Positions 63,301-64,000 of a stretch of DNA of 64,000 bases are shown in pieces. A program made the position numbers and the translations under genes. The first letter of the stretch is position 1, and the number at the start of each line of letters is the position of its first letter. The notes below the pieces were generated by a model, which saw only the letters and a list, made by a program, of their open reading frames with translations, was not told the DNA's origin and did not search any database. Origin of the DNA: Rhodococcus xishaensis (lineage in GTDB: Bacteria > Actinomycetota > Actinomycetes > Mycobacteriales > Mycobacteriaceae); the NCBI RefSeq assembly GCF_004011825.1, contig NZ_RKLO01000001.1, positions 457,575-521,574 of the forward strand, written 5' to 3'.

Positions 63301-64000
63301 ATTTCACGGTCGTCGGAATCGGTGACATGAGCGGCGACGTGTTCGGCAACGGGATGCTCCTCAGCGAGCACATCCGCCTGGTCGCCGCCTTCGACCATCG
63401 GCACGTGTTCCTCGATCCGAATCCGGACGCGGCCCGGTCGTTCGCCGAACGGAGTCGGATGTTCGCGATGCCGCGCTCGTCGTGGGCGGACTACGACCCC
63501 ACACTGATCAGTGACGGTGGCGGTGTGTACGCGCGAACGGCGAAGTCGGTGCCGATCAGCCCGCAGGTGCGGGCGGCGCTGGGCATCGACGAGGGCGTGA
63601 CCGAACTGCCGCCGCCGGACCTGGTGAAGGCGATCCTGACCGCACCCGTGGATCTGTTGTGGAACGGCGGCATCGGCACGTATGTCAAGGCGGCGTCCGA
63701 GTCCGACGCCGCGGTGGGCGACAAGAGCAACGACGCCGTGCGGGTCGACGGCGCCGACCTGCGGGCCAGGGTCGTCGGTGAGGGCGGCAATCTCGGCGCC
63801 ACCCAGCTGGGACGAATCGAGTACGCACTGCACGGCGGCAAGATCAACACCGATGCGATCGACAACTCGGCCGGTGTGGACTGCTCGGACCACGAGGTGA
63901 ACATCAAGATCCTGCTCGACGCGCAGGTCAGCAGTGGCGAGTTGGCACCGGAGGAGCGCGACCCGTTGCTCGTGGCGATGACCGACGAGGTGGCGAGGCT
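60363..64000 (+). CDS. gdh: NAD-specific glutamate dehydrogenase, large type, 3'-truncated by the window
   Basis: First 1212 codons of a protein of about 1600 residues; the frame is open to the window end. Large L_180-type NAD-GDH, converting glutamate to 2-oxoglutarate and ammonium. The long regulatory N-terminus is followed by the catalytic domain: [40 protein letters not shown] (substrate lysines) and [20 protein letters not shown] (NAD domain). ATG at 60363 with GGAGC upstream. Order ssb-ettA-gdh equals Rv2478c-Rv2476c. The upstream operon on glnK/glnD makes this the second nitrogen node in the window. Confidence 0.95.
   Translation, partial: [1212 protein letters not shown]

Overview
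This 64 kb window is high-GC actinobacterial DNA. Gene content and order point to a mycolic-acid-containing member of the Mycobacteriales, most like Rhodococcus or Nocardia; the species cannot be fixed by reading alone. Several blocks follow the gene order I recall from Mycobacterium tuberculosis: smc-ftsY-amtB-glnK-glnD-ffh-amidohydrolase (Rv2922c to Rv2915c), fas-acpS-M20 peptidase-bcp-DUF3618-L,D-transpeptidase (Rv2524c to Rv2518c), orn and cmrA (Rv2511, Rv2509), and ssb paralog-ettA-gdh (Rv2478c to Rv2476c). The type I fatty acid synthase and the mycolate reductase fit this lineage.

Layout. 1-11.8 kb: chromosome condensation (smc, cut by the window edge), signal recognition particle receptor and Ffh, and a nitrogen operon (ammonium channel, PII protein, PII-modifying enzyme) with a candidate GlnR site. 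12-15.1 kb: tRNA-Leu, an orphan phosphonoacetate hydrolase, a methyltransferase and a convergent arsenate-reductase-like gene. 15.7-25.4 kb: a 3103-residue FAS-I and its phosphopantetheinyl transferase. 25.5-32.5 kb: TetR regulator, M20 peptidase, peroxiredoxin, a small membrane protein, an IS30 relic, a secreted protein, two tRNA-Lys and an L,D-transpeptidase. 32.6-39.4 kb: tRNA-His, orn, a padR-fadH-cmrA run, an MFS/UMF1 transporter and an epoxide-hydrolase-like enzyme.

39.5-45.5 kb is the least conventional part. Two near-duplicate secreted DUF4185 proteins (family related to GH183 endo-D-arabinanases) read rightward into three paralogous small secreted proteins reading leftward. Each small gene carries its own copy of a conserved extended -10 promoter and leader and its own terminator. 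Both groups carry Gly-Ser-Leu-rich segments, one gene contains a perfect 36-bp tandem repeat, and a tRNA 3'-end fragment lies about 4.9 kb from an intact tRNA-Arg that it resembles.

46.2-55.6 kb is a complete aerobic carbon monoxide dehydrogenase cluster: XdhC, coxM-coxS-coxL (form I, with the AYACSFR active-site loop), an XdhC-YHS fusion, a MocA-like cytidylyltransferase, coxD, coxG and coxE. A copper-related CopD-CtaG fusion follows 17 nt later. The cluster should let the cell oxidise trace CO and feed electrons to respiration. The window ends with an SSB paralog, the translation factor EttA and the first three quarters of the large NAD-glutamate dehydrogenase.
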